64,000 nucleotides of DNA from the NCBI RefSeq assembly GCF_014138625.1, contig NZ_JACJHY010000013.1, forward strand, positions 90,953 to 154,952, in the 5' to 3' direction. Within the stretch, counting starts at the first letter, position 1; every line of letters begins with the position of its first letter. The notes below the pieces were generated by a model, which worked only from the letters and a program-made list of their open reading frames with translations, searched no databases and was not told the origin of the DNA. Below, piece after piece: positions 43,086-51,372 of the stretch. The position numbers and the translations under genes were made by a program. Source of the stretch: Aminobacter ciceronei. Lineage in GTDB: Bacteria > Pseudomonadota > Alphaproteobacteria > Rhizobiales > Rhizobiaceae.

Positions 43086-44006
43086 TCAGCCGCCTGGAGA
43101 GGCGTAGCCGCTTTCAGCCTCCTCCCGTTGCGCACCCGATGCTGCGTCACGATACCCGAGACCACGCGAAATCCGCGCAGCCTCCAGCCTGGCGGTGGCG
43201 AGACTTCGCTCAGTGCTCTCGATGGCCCGCCGGTCGGCAAGCAGGCCCTGCAGCCGCACCGCCAGCACGGCGGCGCCGATGATGCAGAGCCCGACGACCA
43301 CCGCGCCATGAAGAATGTCTGCCTCAGCGCCAAACAAGCGGGGCAGGTTAATGCCCAGGGTGGGCGCCAGGATCATCGCGGCGAGCAGGATCACGGCGGC
43401 CGACAGCGACAGCAGCGGCCAGAGCTGTGACCGCTTGCCGTAACCTTCATCCACCAGGACGGCTGTCGGAACGGGGTCTCGAACGGGCTCCGGCTCAGCC
43501 GCACCGGCGACCTCGGCCGGGCGCTGTCCGTCATTTGCCCCGTCGCCGCCGAAATCGGGGGCGACATCGGGCGATCGATCGAGGAGATCCTGAAAACGCT
43601 TTGGCATGCTTGCGACATAACCGGCCCCGACGAGGACCTCGAGGGCTTTTGCCGCGCCTGGCTGATACTGGCGAAGTCCGTCGTCGATGTGCTGCAGCTT
43701 GCTTGCCGCGACCCACAGCAACCGCTGCAATTCGGACACATCCGCCGCCGAACCGGTCTCTTGACCAGTCACCTCGCGCAGCAGCCACTCCAGGTTTCTG
43801 GTCCGCTCGTCCAGTGACGATCGCTCGAAAGCGCCAAGGCGCACCGATGAGCTTTTGCCTGGATGACCAAAAAGAGCAACGAAGCCGATGACCTCGCGTA
43901 TCGACAGCAGGATCGACGGATCCCAGTCGAGAGCAAAGTCGAATCCACGGGCTTCGCTGTAACTGCGAATCTTTGCGAGGCTTTCCAGCAATTCGGTATC
44001 GGTCAT
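43086..44006 (-). CDS. Hypothetical protein with two membrane segments and C-terminal coiled-coil
   Basis: 306 residues. The N-terminal ~150 are soluble and helical (MTDTELLESLAKIRSYSEAR, LDERTRNLEWLLREVTGQET). A disordered acidic linker holds GDGANDGQRPAEVAGAAEPE. Two hydrophobic segments follow, LWPLLSLSAAVILLAAMILA and LHGAVVVGLCIIGAAVLAVR, then a charged helix (RAIESTERSLATARLEAARI). The layout suggests an inner-membrane protein with cytoplasmic interaction domains. No family recognised. It is paired with the small coiled-coil gene downstream. Confidence 0.6.
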   Translation of the reverse strand: MTDTELLESLAKIRSYSEARGFDFALDWDPSILLSIREVIGFVALFGHPGKSSSVRLGAFERSSLDERTRNLEWLLREVTGQETGSAADVSELQRLLWVAASKLQHIDDGLRQYQPGAAKALEVLVGAGYVASMPKRFQDLLDRSPDVAPDFGGDGANDGQRPAEVAGAAEPEPVRDPVPTAVLVDEGYGKRSQLWPLLSLSAAVILLAAMILAPTLGINLPRLFGAEADILHGAVVVGLCIIGAAVLAVRLQGLLADRRAIESTERSLATARLEAARISRGLGYRDAASGAQREEAESGYASPGG

Positions 44007-44185
44007 AAAGCGCCCTGCGCCCCACGAACAACTTGGCAACGACAGCATATTAGCAAACCCACATCGAAGAATACAGGCCGACTGGAGAGACGTTCGTCGC
44101 GCCGCCGACACGGCTGGCCAGGCTGTTACGCCAACTGGCGCTATGCCTCGCCGGCACCGCCGGAGAGACTGACCCGCGAATCAGG

Positions 44186-45244
44186 ATGCGGCCGCGTCGC
44201 CGCCGGGGACATGGATTGAACCGGAAAGAGCTTGTCGACCTTGTCAGCGAGCAGCGGATTCCGCTGGCACTCTACGCCACGGGCCAGGGCCTTGAGCGGC
44301 CCTGGGCCACGGCCGCGGGGATGGCCGACGAACAAACTGGCAGGCCGATGTCGCTCGACACGCCGCTCCGGGTCGCCAGCAACACAAAGACCTTCGTTGC
44401 CGCCACCATCCTCCGCTTCTGGGAACGCGGGCTGATCGATCTCGACGGCCCGGTCGCACGGTTGGTCGACCCGCTGTTCAACGCGTTGCTGACTGCCGCC
44501 GGCTACAACACCGACAGGATCACCGTTCGCCATCTGCTCGACCACAGCGGCGGGCTCGTCGACCACACCAACGCCCCCGAATTCTTTGCCACCGTCCTGC
44601 GCGAGCCGCAGCATTTGTGGACGCGCGAAGAGCAGGTTCGCCTCGGCGCCAAATTCTCGGCGCCGCTCAGCGAGCCGGGCACGCGCTTCAGCTATTCCGA
44701 CACCGGCTATATCCTGCTTGGCGACATCATCGAGCGCATCTCGGGCACGACGCTTGCGGAAACCGTCCGGCGCGAGATGGGATTCGAGCGGCTCGGCCTT
44801 GCAACGAGCTGGTGGGAGATATCGGAGCCGCAGCCGGCGCACGTCGAGCCGCGGGCGCGCCAGTTTTTCGGCGATGTCGATGCCACCGGGATCAGCGCCT
44901 CGATGGATCTTTATGGCGGCGGCGGGTTGGTGATGTCGGTGCGCGACCTCGCCACCCTCTTTGCCGCGCTGTTCGAAGGCCGTGTCTTCGACAGTCCCGA
45001 CACGCTGCGCGAAATGCTCTCCCAGGGCAGCCACGACGGTGCCGCCACCTATCGCCTCGGCATATCAGTCGACACCGTCGACGGTGCCGAGGTCTACTCG
45101 CATCTCGGCTTCTGGGGCACCGCGGCCTATTACGCGCCTGCCCAAGGCATCGCTGTCGCCGGCTTCGCCATCAGGCGCGAGGCGCGCGACACGCTGGTGT
45201 CGGTCATCCGCCGGCTGCTTGCCGCCGAAGGCTGGCATGGTTGA
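44186..45244 (+). CDS. Serine hydrolase, beta-lactamase family C/DD-peptidase fold
   Basis: 352 residues with an S-x-x-K motif in VASNTKTFVAATIL (Ser in SNTK), a Y-S-D at RFSYSDTGYILLGDIIERIS (Tyr-x-Asn position) and an H-x-G at VYSHLGFWG (third motif). The HLLDHSGGL segment is typical of the family. These enzymes include esterases, D-aminopeptidases and class C beta-lactamases; there is no signal peptide, so cytoplasmic esterase/peptidase is likelier. The start is uncertain: ATG 44186 or TTG 44216 (LNRKELVDL). Confidence 0.82.
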   Translation: MRPRRRRGHGLNRKELVDLVSEQRIPLALYATGQGLERPWATAAGMADEQTGRPMSLDTPLRVASNTKTFVAATILRFWERGLIDLDGPVARLVDPLFNALLTAAGYNTDRITVRHLLDHSGGLVDHTNAPEFFATVLREPQHLWTREEQVRLGAKFSAPLSEPGTRFSYSDTGYILLGDIIERISGTTLAETVRREMGFERLGLATSWWEISEPQPAHVEPRARQFFGDVDATGISASMDLYGGGGLVMSVRDLATLFAALFEGRVFDSPDTLREMLSQGSHDGAATYRLGISVDTVDGAEVYSHLGFWGTAAYYAPAQGIAVAGFAIRREARDTLVSVIRRLLAAEGWHG

Positions 45245-45338
45245 CCCCGCCACTGGCTGCGAGCCATTTTACTCGAGCCGACACAGGCCGGGCTCGTCCA
45301 CTTGCTGTAGCCGGCCAGTATGAGCATCGGCGCCGGGA

Positions 45339-46067
45339 TCAGACGGCGGAATCGGGCGAAACCACCTCCCAGGTGCCGAACAGCTCGAGGCCGGCCTTGC
45401 CGGCGAGCAGGATCGACGCCGCATTGTCGAGCTGGCATCGGTACTGCGGCTCATATCCCAGGTCCCAGGCGTGCCGGCTGATCGAACGCACCACCTTGCG
45501 GGCGTGGCCCTTGCCCCGGTAGGGCTCGAGCGTCAGCACGCCGAGATCGGCGACGCGACCGTTCATCCAGGGATACATGCTGCCGGCACAGACAAGACGG
45601 TCCTGCTCGAAGGAACCGAACACCAGCCAGTGGTCGAGTTCGACCGAGGCACCATCGAGGTCCTGCTCCGACGCCTGCGCCTGGAAACCTGAAAACAGCG
45701 CCGCGTCCTCGGCGCTCAGACGCCTCGGCCCGGCGACCGGCTCGTCCAGTGCCAGCCGCTTCTTCTCCGCCTCGGTGAAATGATAGATGCGGTCGGCGCC
45801 ATGCAGCATCACACCCGCTCCATCAAGGGCGTGGCGAAAGCCGGCGATGGACAGGCCCTGCCTTTTGCGCAGGCCGACCCTGGCCGCCAGCTCGGGCGTC
45901 ACCACCGCCATGGCCCGACCATCGATCGTCTCCAGCACCATGACCCGGCAGTCCTCGTCGAGATCAGGGTCGGCGGCGACAGTAAAATTGTCGTCGCTGT
46001 GGAGAATGTCGCCGTTGAGAAACTGCGCCCGCCAAAAATCGACGATCGTCTGCGAAAAATATGACAT
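45339..46067 (-). CDS. GNAT-family N-acetyltransferase
   Basis: 242 residues: the C-terminal half is a GNAT fold with VADLGVLTLEPYRGKGHARK (acetyl-CoA loop YRGKGHA), VVRSISRHAWDLGYEPQYRC and LDNAASILLAGKAGLELFGT. The N-terminal half (MSYFSQTIVDFWRAQFLNGD) is less conserved and may be a second degenerate acetyltransferase-like domain, as in FR47-type proteins. Substrate unknown. The start at 46067 begins the conserved part. Confidence 0.8.
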   Translation of the reverse strand: MSYFSQTIVDFWRAQFLNGDILHSDDNFTVAADPDLDEDCRVMVLETIDGRAMAVVTPELAARVGLRKRQGLSIAGFRHALDGAGVMLHGADRIYHFTEAEKKRLALDEPVAGPRRLSAEDAALFSGFQAQASEQDLDGASVELDHWLVFGSFEQDRLVCAGSMYPWMNGRVADLGVLTLEPYRGKGHARKVVRSISRHAWDLGYEPQYRCQLDNAASILLAGKAGLELFGTWEVVSPDSAV

Positions 46068-46309
46068 TGTGAATACTCGGTCTCGTCTGGACGAGCGTGA
46101 GCGCGGAAAGTGTAGGCCCGCGATTCTCACGACTTCGTGAAGAAAGCCGTAGCCAGCAAAAACCGGCAAATGTGCGGCATAACAGCGCTTCGCGATCGCT
46201 GGACCAAATATAGGCCGGGCTGGCAGACGGGTTTCGCCTACCGAACGATCGCGCCCTGTGCGAATTTGCCGGCATGGGTCGCGCCATTTCGGTGCGACGG
46301 GAGCCTGCC

Positions 46310-46942
46310 ATGCCGTCAGCCGAACTGTTGATCGCCTTTGTCGCCACCACCGCGATCTTCGCCTTCATGCCGGGCCCGGCCATGCTCTATGCCGCAGCCC
46401 AGACGCTGGCGCGCGGGCGCTGGTCGGGGCTGATGGCGGCACTCGGCATCCATCTCGGCGGCTACGTTCACGTCATAGCCGCCGCCGGCGGCCTGTCGGT
46501 GCTGTTCCACGCCGTGCCGCTGGCCTATTTGGTCGTCAAGCTTGCCGGTGCCGCCTATCTCGTCTGGCTCGGCATCGCCATGTTCCGCGCCAGGAATGAG
46601 GGTGACGGCGTCCTGCCCGCCATCGCGCCGAAATCCGCCCGCCGCGCCTTCGTCGAGAGCATCGCCGTCGAGGTGCTCAACCCCAAGACGGCGATCTTCT
46701 TCATGGCTTTCCTGCCACAGTTCATCGACGCTTCAGCGGCCTTTCCGCTCTGGCTGCAGTTCTTCATCCTGGGCACCGTGGTCAATGCGATGTTCACCCT
46801 GGCCGACGTCGTCGGCGTCATGCTGGCCGGGGCGATGACCGACCGGCTCAAGCGGTCGCGCCGCGCCCAAAGGCTGATGCAGCGCGCCGGCGGTGCGGTG
46901 CTCGTCGGCCTTGGCGTCCACGTCGCGCTGCAGAAAAGCTGA
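46310..46942 (+). CDS. LysE/RhtB-family exporter
   Basis: 210-residue, six-segment exporter: LLIAFVATTAIFAFMPGPAM with the RhtB-type PGPA motif, and VEVLNPKTAIFFMAFLPQFI, the second diagnostic motif. The RhtB branch exports homoserine, threonine or other amino acids. GGGAG lies six bases before ATG 46310. A pentapeptide-repeat gene follows 37 bp later on the same strand. Confidence 0.87.
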   Translation: MPSAELLIAFVATTAIFAFMPGPAMLYAAAQTLARGRWSGLMAALGIHLGGYVHVIAAAGGLSVLFHAVPLAYLVVKLAGAAYLVWLGIAMFRARNEGDGVLPAIAPKSARRAFVESIAVEVLNPKTAIFFMAFLPQFIDASAAFPLWLQFFILGTVVNAMFTLADVVGVMLAGAMTDRLKRSRRAQRLMQRAGGAVLVGLGVHVALQKS

Positions 46943-46979
46943 ACCGCCGACACCGCGACGCGACAGTTTCGAAAAAACC

Positions 46980-47639
46980 ATGCCAGCCGACCCGCCCGCC
47001 ACCGCCCTCGTCGACCTCATCGCCCAGGGGCAGCGCTCCTTCAGTGGCCTGCAACTGGCAGGCCACGATCTGTCGCGGCTCGACTTCAGCGGCTGCACAT
47101 TCGCCGACTGCACGCTTTCAGACGCCGACCTCAGGGGTTCGACGCTGACCGACACACGCTGGACCAGCTGCCGCATGGCGGGCGCCAAACTCATGGCCAT
47201 CGACGGCGTCGACGCACAGTTCCACAATTGCGACCTCTCCAACACCGACTGGACAAGGTCGCGGCTCAACGGCTCGACCTTCAGCCAGAGCAAGCTGACG
47301 GGGGCGAATTTCGCCGCCAGCACGTTCATCGGCGCCGACTTCCGGCAATGCCGGCTGGTCAGCGCCCTGCTGCCGGCGATCTCGTTCCGGCGCAAGACGC
47401 TTGACCATCTCGATTTCAGCGACGCCGAGCTCACCGGCTGCGATTTCCGCGAGGCGATTTTCGACGGCTGCAGCCTGCGCGGCGCCAGCATGCGCTCCTG
47501 CCGCTTCGAAGGTGCCGATTTGCGCGGCTGCGACCTCGGCCCGCTGAAGCTCAACGAAGCGGCGATCCTCAAGGGTGCGGCGATCTCGAAAAGCCAGGCA
47601 ACCGAGCTGTTGCGCGGCCTCGGCCTGCTGGTGCTGTAG
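46980..47639 (+). CDS. Pentapeptide-repeat protein
   Basis: 219 residues, mostly tandem pentapeptides A(D/N)LxX as in LDFSGCTFADCTLSDADLRG and CDFREAIFDGCSLRGASMRS. They would fold as a right-handed quadrilateral beta-helix. Some members of this family mimic DNA and protect gyrase (Qnr, MfpA), but no diagnostic Qnr loop was seen, so the role is open. Many Cys occupy the repeat positions. The 3' end is 9 bp from the convergent oxidoreductase gene. Confidence 0.85.
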   Translation: MPADPPATALVDLIAQGQRSFSGLQLAGHDLSRLDFSGCTFADCTLSDADLRGSTLTDTRWTSCRMAGAKLMAIDGVDAQFHNCDLSNTDWTRSRLNGSTFSQSKLTGANFAASTFIGADFRQCRLVSALLPAISFRRKTLDHLDFSDAELTGCDFREAIFDGCSLRGASMRSCRFEGADLRGCDLGPLKLNEAAILKGAAISKSQATELLRGLGLLVL

Positions 47640-47648
47640 CGCACCGCC

Positions 47649-48257
47649 TCATGCCGCCACGCCTCGGCTGTGCCCGGCTGCGAACAGGTTGTGGCCAATG
47701 GCGTGCGCCGCTTCGAGATGCTCGGCCGCCCCCAGCGTTTCGGTGTCGAGCAGAAGCTCCGATGTGACGACAGGCGCGCCGACATAGTCGAAGATGCCGT
47801 GGTCGATCTGCGTCTTCATCGCGCCGAAATAGCCGTGCCGGGCATAGGTCCGCATGGTTGCGCCGCCAATGGCGACAAGATGCACCTTGAGATGACGCAG
47901 CCGCTTGACCGGCCTGATGCCGGCACCTTCGTCATAAGCCCAGCCATTGGCGAACACCCTGTCGATCCAGCCCTTGAGCAAAGCCGGCATCGACCACCAA
48001 TAGACCGGATAGACCAGCACCAGCGTGTCGGCGCGGTCGATCCGCGCCTGCTCGGCGGCGACGTCGGCAGCAGGCGCCACTTCCCGGCGGTGAACGGCGA
48101 GATCGGTGGCGGTGTAGCGCGGGTCGAAGCCTTCCCCGGCAATGTCGGCGATCTCAAAGGTGTGGCCGGCCATCTCAACCCCTGCGGCGAGCTGTGCCGC
48201 GATGCCGTGGCTGAGTGACTTGGGATCGGGATGGGCGACGACGATGAGCGCGTGCAT
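47649..48257 (-). CDS. NAD(P)H oxidoreductase, NQO1/MdaB flavodoxin-fold
   Basis: 202 residues: MHALIVVAHPDPKSLSHGIA (flavin-phosphate loop), ADTLVLVYPVYWWSMPALLK and GWIDRVFANGWAYDEG, the Y-P-x-Y/W-W-x-M-P motif of the NQO family. It likely reduces quinones or nitro compounds by two electrons, lowering redox cycling. It is divergent from a TetR regulator. Confidence 0.87.
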   Translation of the reverse strand: MHALIVVAHPDPKSLSHGIAAQLAAGVEMAGHTFEIADIAGEGFDPRYTATDLAVHRREVAPAADVAAEQARIDRADTLVLVYPVYWWSMPALLKGWIDRVFANGWAYDEGAGIRPVKRLRHLKVHLVAIGGATMRTYARHGYFGAMKTQIDHGIFDYVGAPVVTSELLLDTETLGAAEHLEAAHAIGHNLFAAGHSRGVAA

Positions 48258-48298
48258 ATGGACATTCCTGTTGGCAGTTGCGGGCGACGGTCACAGCT

Positions 48299-48340
48299 TA
48301 TATACTTTCTGTAACCTACTTATAGTATATACTTTTGGTA
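48299..48340. promoter_or_regulatory. Direct-repeat element between oxidoreductase and TetR genes
   Basis: TATATACTTTCTGTA (48299-48313) and TATATACTTTTGGTA (48326-48340) are 27 bp apart in a strongly AT-rich divergent gap. The second overlaps a perfect 10-bp palindrome AGTATATACT (48324-48333) and ends 4 bp before the tetR ATG. Likely TetR operator region. Confidence 0.55.
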
Positions 48341-48344
48341 CATT

Positions 48345-48956
48345 ATGACGTCAAGCACTGAAACACCGGAACCGCAACCGCGCCGCCGCCTGTCGCGACA
48401 GGACCGGCGGCGGCAGCTCGTCGACGTCGCCTGGAGCATCATCCGCGCTGAAGGCACCGAGGCGCTCACCCTGCCCCGGCTGGCCGAGCAGGCGGGCGTG
48501 GCAAAACCCGTCGTCTACGATCATTTCGCCACGCGGCCTGCCTTGCTCGCAGCGCTGTACCAGGAGTTCGACACGCACCAGACCGCGCTGATGGACGCGG
48601 CATTCCAGGCCAGCGAGCCGACCCTGCCGAGCCGGGCGATGGTCATCGCCTCGTCTTATGTCGACTGCGTGCTGGAACAGGGCCGCGAGATTCCCGGGGT
48701 GATCTCGGCCCTTGCGGGCTCGCCGGAGCTGGCCAAGGTCAAGCGCGACTATGAGGCTGTTTTCATGGAGAAGTGCCGGGCCCTGCTTGCCCCGTTCGCG
48801 CCGGCCGGCACCGTAGCTGCGTCAGGACTTCTGGCGATGCTGGGTGCCGCCGAAGCGCTGTCCTTCGCCGCCGCAAGCGGCGACATCACCCCTGACGAGG
48901 CCAAGGACGAGCTGTTCCAGACCATTCTCGCCATGGTCGCCCGAAACGCGCGGTGA
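48345..48956 (+). CDS. TetR-family transcriptional regulator
   Basis: 203 residues. HTH: LSRQDRRRQLVDVAWSIIRA, GTEALTLPRLAEQAGVAKPV, VYDHFATRPALLAALYQEFD, the last part being the family signature Y-x-H-F. The C-terminal ligand domain lacks an assignable ligand. Divergent with the NQO-type gene, which it probably represses, perhaps in response to electrophiles or quinones (inference). Confidence 0.9.
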   Translation: MTSSTETPEPQPRRRLSRQDRRRQLVDVAWSIIRAEGTEALTLPRLAEQAGVAKPVVYDHFATRPALLAALYQEFDTHQTALMDAAFQASEPTLPSRAMVIASSYVDCVLEQGREIPGVISALAGSPELAKVKRDYEAVFMEKCRALLAPFAPAGTVAASGLLAMLGAAEALSFAAASGDITPDEAKDELFQTILAMVARNAR

Positions 48957-49004
48957 TTGCGCGACAGCGGCAGATCGGCCCGCCGCCGGTTTCGAAGACA
49001 TGCC

Positions 49005-50210
49005 TCAGCGCCTGCGGACCTTCGCAGCGGCGCCGGCCAGTCCAGCCGCCATCGCCATCGCGGCCAGCAGCAGCGCCGTGCCGCCGAACAGCGTTCCGTA
49101 GCCATGCCAGGCGATCAAAGGCGTGACGAACAGCGGCGAGACGAACTGGCCGATGAAGATCGACGCCGTCAGCACGCCGCCGCTGACGCCCCGGTGCCGC
49201 AACGGCGCAAGGTTCAAGGTCAGCGCAACGAAGCTCGGCGAAACCAGCGCGTAACCGGCGCCGATCGCAGCGGCCGCCGCAAACAGCACAGGCGTCGTTG
49301 CGGCCAGGACCAAAAGCAGGAAGCCAAGCGCCATCGCGGCATAACCGATGAGGAAGATGCCGGCATAACCGGTGGCGCGCTGCAGGCGGGGATAGAGCAG
49401 CGCGAAGCTGCCGCCGGACAGCATCACCGTGCCGAGGATCGCGCCGGTCATCATCGCGGCGTCATAGCCTTTGGCTTCAAGAAAGAACGACATCTGCGTC
49501 GGCATGACGAAGAAGATCATGTTGGTGAGCGCCTGCAGCAGCACCAGCAGCGACAGCAACAGCACAAAGGACGGATGCCCGGCAGCGTCACTTGTTGCCT
49601 TGGCGCCCGGTGCCTGCGACCGCCTGGGGTCGACGATGACCATCCACATCAGGGGCAGGAAGACAATGGCGAGGCCATAGATGGCGAAGGGCCAGCGCGG
49701 CGAGATTGCCGCCACCCATCCGGCAAGCGAGATGAAGACGAGGCCGCCGAAATTGCGTGCCGAAATCTGCAGCCCGGTCATGGCACTGCGCTTGTCGTCG
49801 TTGAAATAGTCGCCGACAAGGGCGGTCTGCGCCGTCATGATGAGTGCCACCGCCACCCCCAGAACGAGGCGGCTCACGAAGATGCTGGGCAGGTCGGGCA
49901 GGACCAATCCGGCGCATCCGGCAACGGCAAACAGAATCACGCCCCAAAGCAGCAGCAGGCGGCGGCCGAACCGATCCACCGCCAAGCCGGCAAAGGGCGC
50001 GAACAAGGCGACGCTGAGCGACGGCGCCGGCACCAGCAGCCGGGTCAGCATCGCGGCGTTCGGATCGCCTGCAAACAGCCGCTCGAGCCCGGGCAGCGCC
50101 GGGCTGATCGTCGCGTTGGCCATGGTGGTCAGCGATGCGGCCAACAGCAGGGCGAGCGCGCGCCCGTCCATCCAGACCGGCCTTTCCAGTGTTTGTTGAA
50201 TGACTTGCAT
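49005..50210 (-). CDS. MFS transporter controlled by divergent MerR gene
   Basis: 401-residue, 12-segment MFS drug exporter-like protein: LLAASLTTMANATISPALPG in segment 1, LAVDRFGRRLLLLWGVILFA (motif A, D-R-x-G-R-R) and RLVLGVAVALIMTAQTALVG. The ATG at 50210 has GAGGA upstream. The promoter lies in the gap and has the 19-bp spacer and dyad of MerR-activated promoters, so transcription probably needs the adjacent MerR protein. Substrate unknown. Confidence 0.85.
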   Translation of the reverse strand: MQVIQQTLERPVWMDGRALALLLAASLTTMANATISPALPGLERLFAGDPNAAMLTRLLVPAPSLSVALFAPFAGLAVDRFGRRLLLLWGVILFAVAGCAGLVLPDLPSIFVSRLVLGVAVALIMTAQTALVGDYFNDDKRSAMTGLQISARNFGGLVFISLAGWVAAISPRWPFAIYGLAIVFLPLMWMVIVDPRRSQAPGAKATSDAAGHPSFVLLLSLLVLLQALTNMIFFVMPTQMSFFLEAKGYDAAMMTGAILGTVMLSGGSFALLYPRLQRATGYAGIFLIGYAAMALGFLLLVLAATTPVLFAAAAAIGAGYALVSPSFVALTLNLAPLRHRGVSGGVLTASIFIGQFVSPLFVTPLIAWHGYGTLFGGTALLLAAMAMAAGLAGAAAKVRRR

Positions 50211-50245
50211 GATTTTTCCTCTTGCTGAATTCGACTGTTCGGCAC

Positions 50246-50276
50246 AGCGTACGAATTCAAGCCAACTTGAGGTCAA
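50246..50276 (-). promoter_or_regulatory. MerR-type promoter (19-bp spacer) of the MFS gene
   Basis: On the minus strand TTGACC (50276-50271) and TACGCT (50251-50246) are 19 bp apart instead of 17, the hallmark of promoters twisted open by MerR-family activators. Within the spacer lies the dyad TCAAG-TTGG-CTTGA. Predicted start is near 50239, giving a ~29-base leader that contains the GAGGA ribosome site of the MFS gene. The dyad CTTGA-GG-TCAAG (50266-50277) overlaps the merR ribosome site, so the regulator may also control itself. Confidence 0.7.
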
Positions 50277-50278
50277 GC

Positions 50279-50728
50279 ATGCATTTTCTGGATATTGGCG
50301 AGGTCGTTGCACGCTCCGGCGTGCCGCCGTCGACGCTGCGCTATTACGAGGAGATCGGCCTGATCCGCTCGGTTGCGCGGCACGGCCTGCGGCGGCAGTT
50401 CGACCACGACGTGCTGATGAAGCTGTCGCTCATCGCCATGGGCAAGGCTGCCGGCTTCTCGCTGCCCGAGATATCGGGCATGTTCGGCAGCGATGACCGC
50501 CCCGACATTCCGCGCGACCAGCTCCATGCCAGGGCCAGGGAGCTGGAGCGGCAGATCATAGAGCTCAGGATGCTGCGCGACGTCATACGCCACGTCGCCG
50601 ACTGTCCCGCGCCCTCGCACATGGAATGCCCGAGCTTCCGCAAATTGCTGAAGTCGGCGACGACGACAACTGCCAGCCGTTCGCCGAAACCGCCGACGAC
50701 ACGGGCAAGGTCCGCACGTCGGCGCTAG
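50279..50728 (+). CDS. MerR-family transcriptional regulator
   Basis: 149 residues: winged HTH FLDIGEVVARSGVPPSTLRY, YEEIGLIRSVARHGLRRQFD, then the dimerisation coiled-coil helix (ARARELERQIIELRMLRDVI). The tail CPAPSHMECPSFRKLL contains two Cys (C-x7-C) that could bind a metal or be redox-active. The ATG at 50279 follows GAGGTCAAGC; the longer frame upstream begins inside the promoter. Likely activator of the divergent MFS exporter. Confidence 0.88.
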   Translation: MHFLDIGEVVARSGVPPSTLRYYEEIGLIRSVARHGLRRQFDHDVLMKLSLIAMGKAAGFSLPEISGMFGSDDRPDIPRDQLHARARELERQIIELRMLRDVIRHVADCPAPSHMECPSFRKLLKSATTTTASRSPKPPTTRARSARRR

Positions 50729-50793
50729 TCGTTTGACAACGACAACGGACTTGTTCCAGGCGTCATCGCCATGCCATTGAGCCGGTGAAAGCA

Positions 50794-51327
50794 ATGGACG
50801 AGATGCCGATGATCAGAACGGCCAGGTTTGAAGATGCCTCCAGCCTGGCTGCAATCGGCATGGAGGTCTGGCTCAACACCTACATCCGCGACGGCGTGAA
50901 TGCGTTTTTTGCCGACTATGCGCTGGAGCACTTCACAACGAGCCGCTTCGAGGAAGCCTTGTCGAAGAAGGACAACTTCATCCTGGTGTCGGAAAACAAG
51001 GTCGGCCTGGACGGCTTCGTTCACATCGCGCTTGATGCCCCCGCCCCTGTGTCCGGTTGTTCCGACCTGGAAATCGCCAAGCTCTACGTCCAGCCCCGCC
51101 ACCAGGGCTCGGGCGCCGGCGGCAGGCTGCTTCAGGCGGCACTGCGCGTCTGCGCCGGCACCGGCCGGCCCGACGTCTGGCTTGCGGTCAATGCCGAAAA
51201 CCAGCGCGCCACTGAGTTCTACCTGAGGAAGGGGTTTGCCAAGGCTGGCGAAACCCGGTTCCAGATCGACCGGCAGTCCTACCCCAACCACGTGTTGCGC
51301 TACGATCTGGCTCTTGTCGCAGCATGA
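50794..51327 (+). CDS. GNAT-family N-acetyltransferase
   Basis: 177 residues: MIRTARFEDASSLAAIGMEV at the start, DLEIAKLYVQPRHQGSGAGG (acetyl-CoA loop HQGSGAG), VWLAVNAENQRATEFYLRKG and FAKAGETRFQID. Resembles RimI/phosphinothricin-type acetyltransferases. Start codon is uncertain among GTG 50785 and ATGs at 50794, 50803 and 50809; I choose 50794 from spacing to GGTGA. Confidence 0.83.
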   Translation: MDEMPMIRTARFEDASSLAAIGMEVWLNTYIRDGVNAFFADYALEHFTTSRFEEALSKKDNFILVSENKVGLDGFVHIALDAPAPVSGCSDLEIAKLYVQPRHQGSGAGGRLLQAALRVCAGTGRPDVWLAVNAENQRATEFYLRKGFAKAGETRFQIDRQSYPNHVLRYDLALVAA

Positions 51328-51368
51328 TCTTTTCCGAAAACCGGCACCCACTTTTCGGGAACATGCTC
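51324..51368. repeat. Short dispersed hairpin repeat, terminator-like
   Basis: ATGATCTTTTCCGAAAACCG followed by GCACCCACTTTTCGGGAACA contains the stem CCGAAAA (51334-51340) / TTTTCGG (51352-51358). It matches a common Rhizobiales intergenic repeat I recognise. Located between the convergent 3' ends of a GNAT gene and an SDR gene, it may act as a two-way terminator. Confidence 0.55.
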
Positions 51369-51372
51369 TGAC

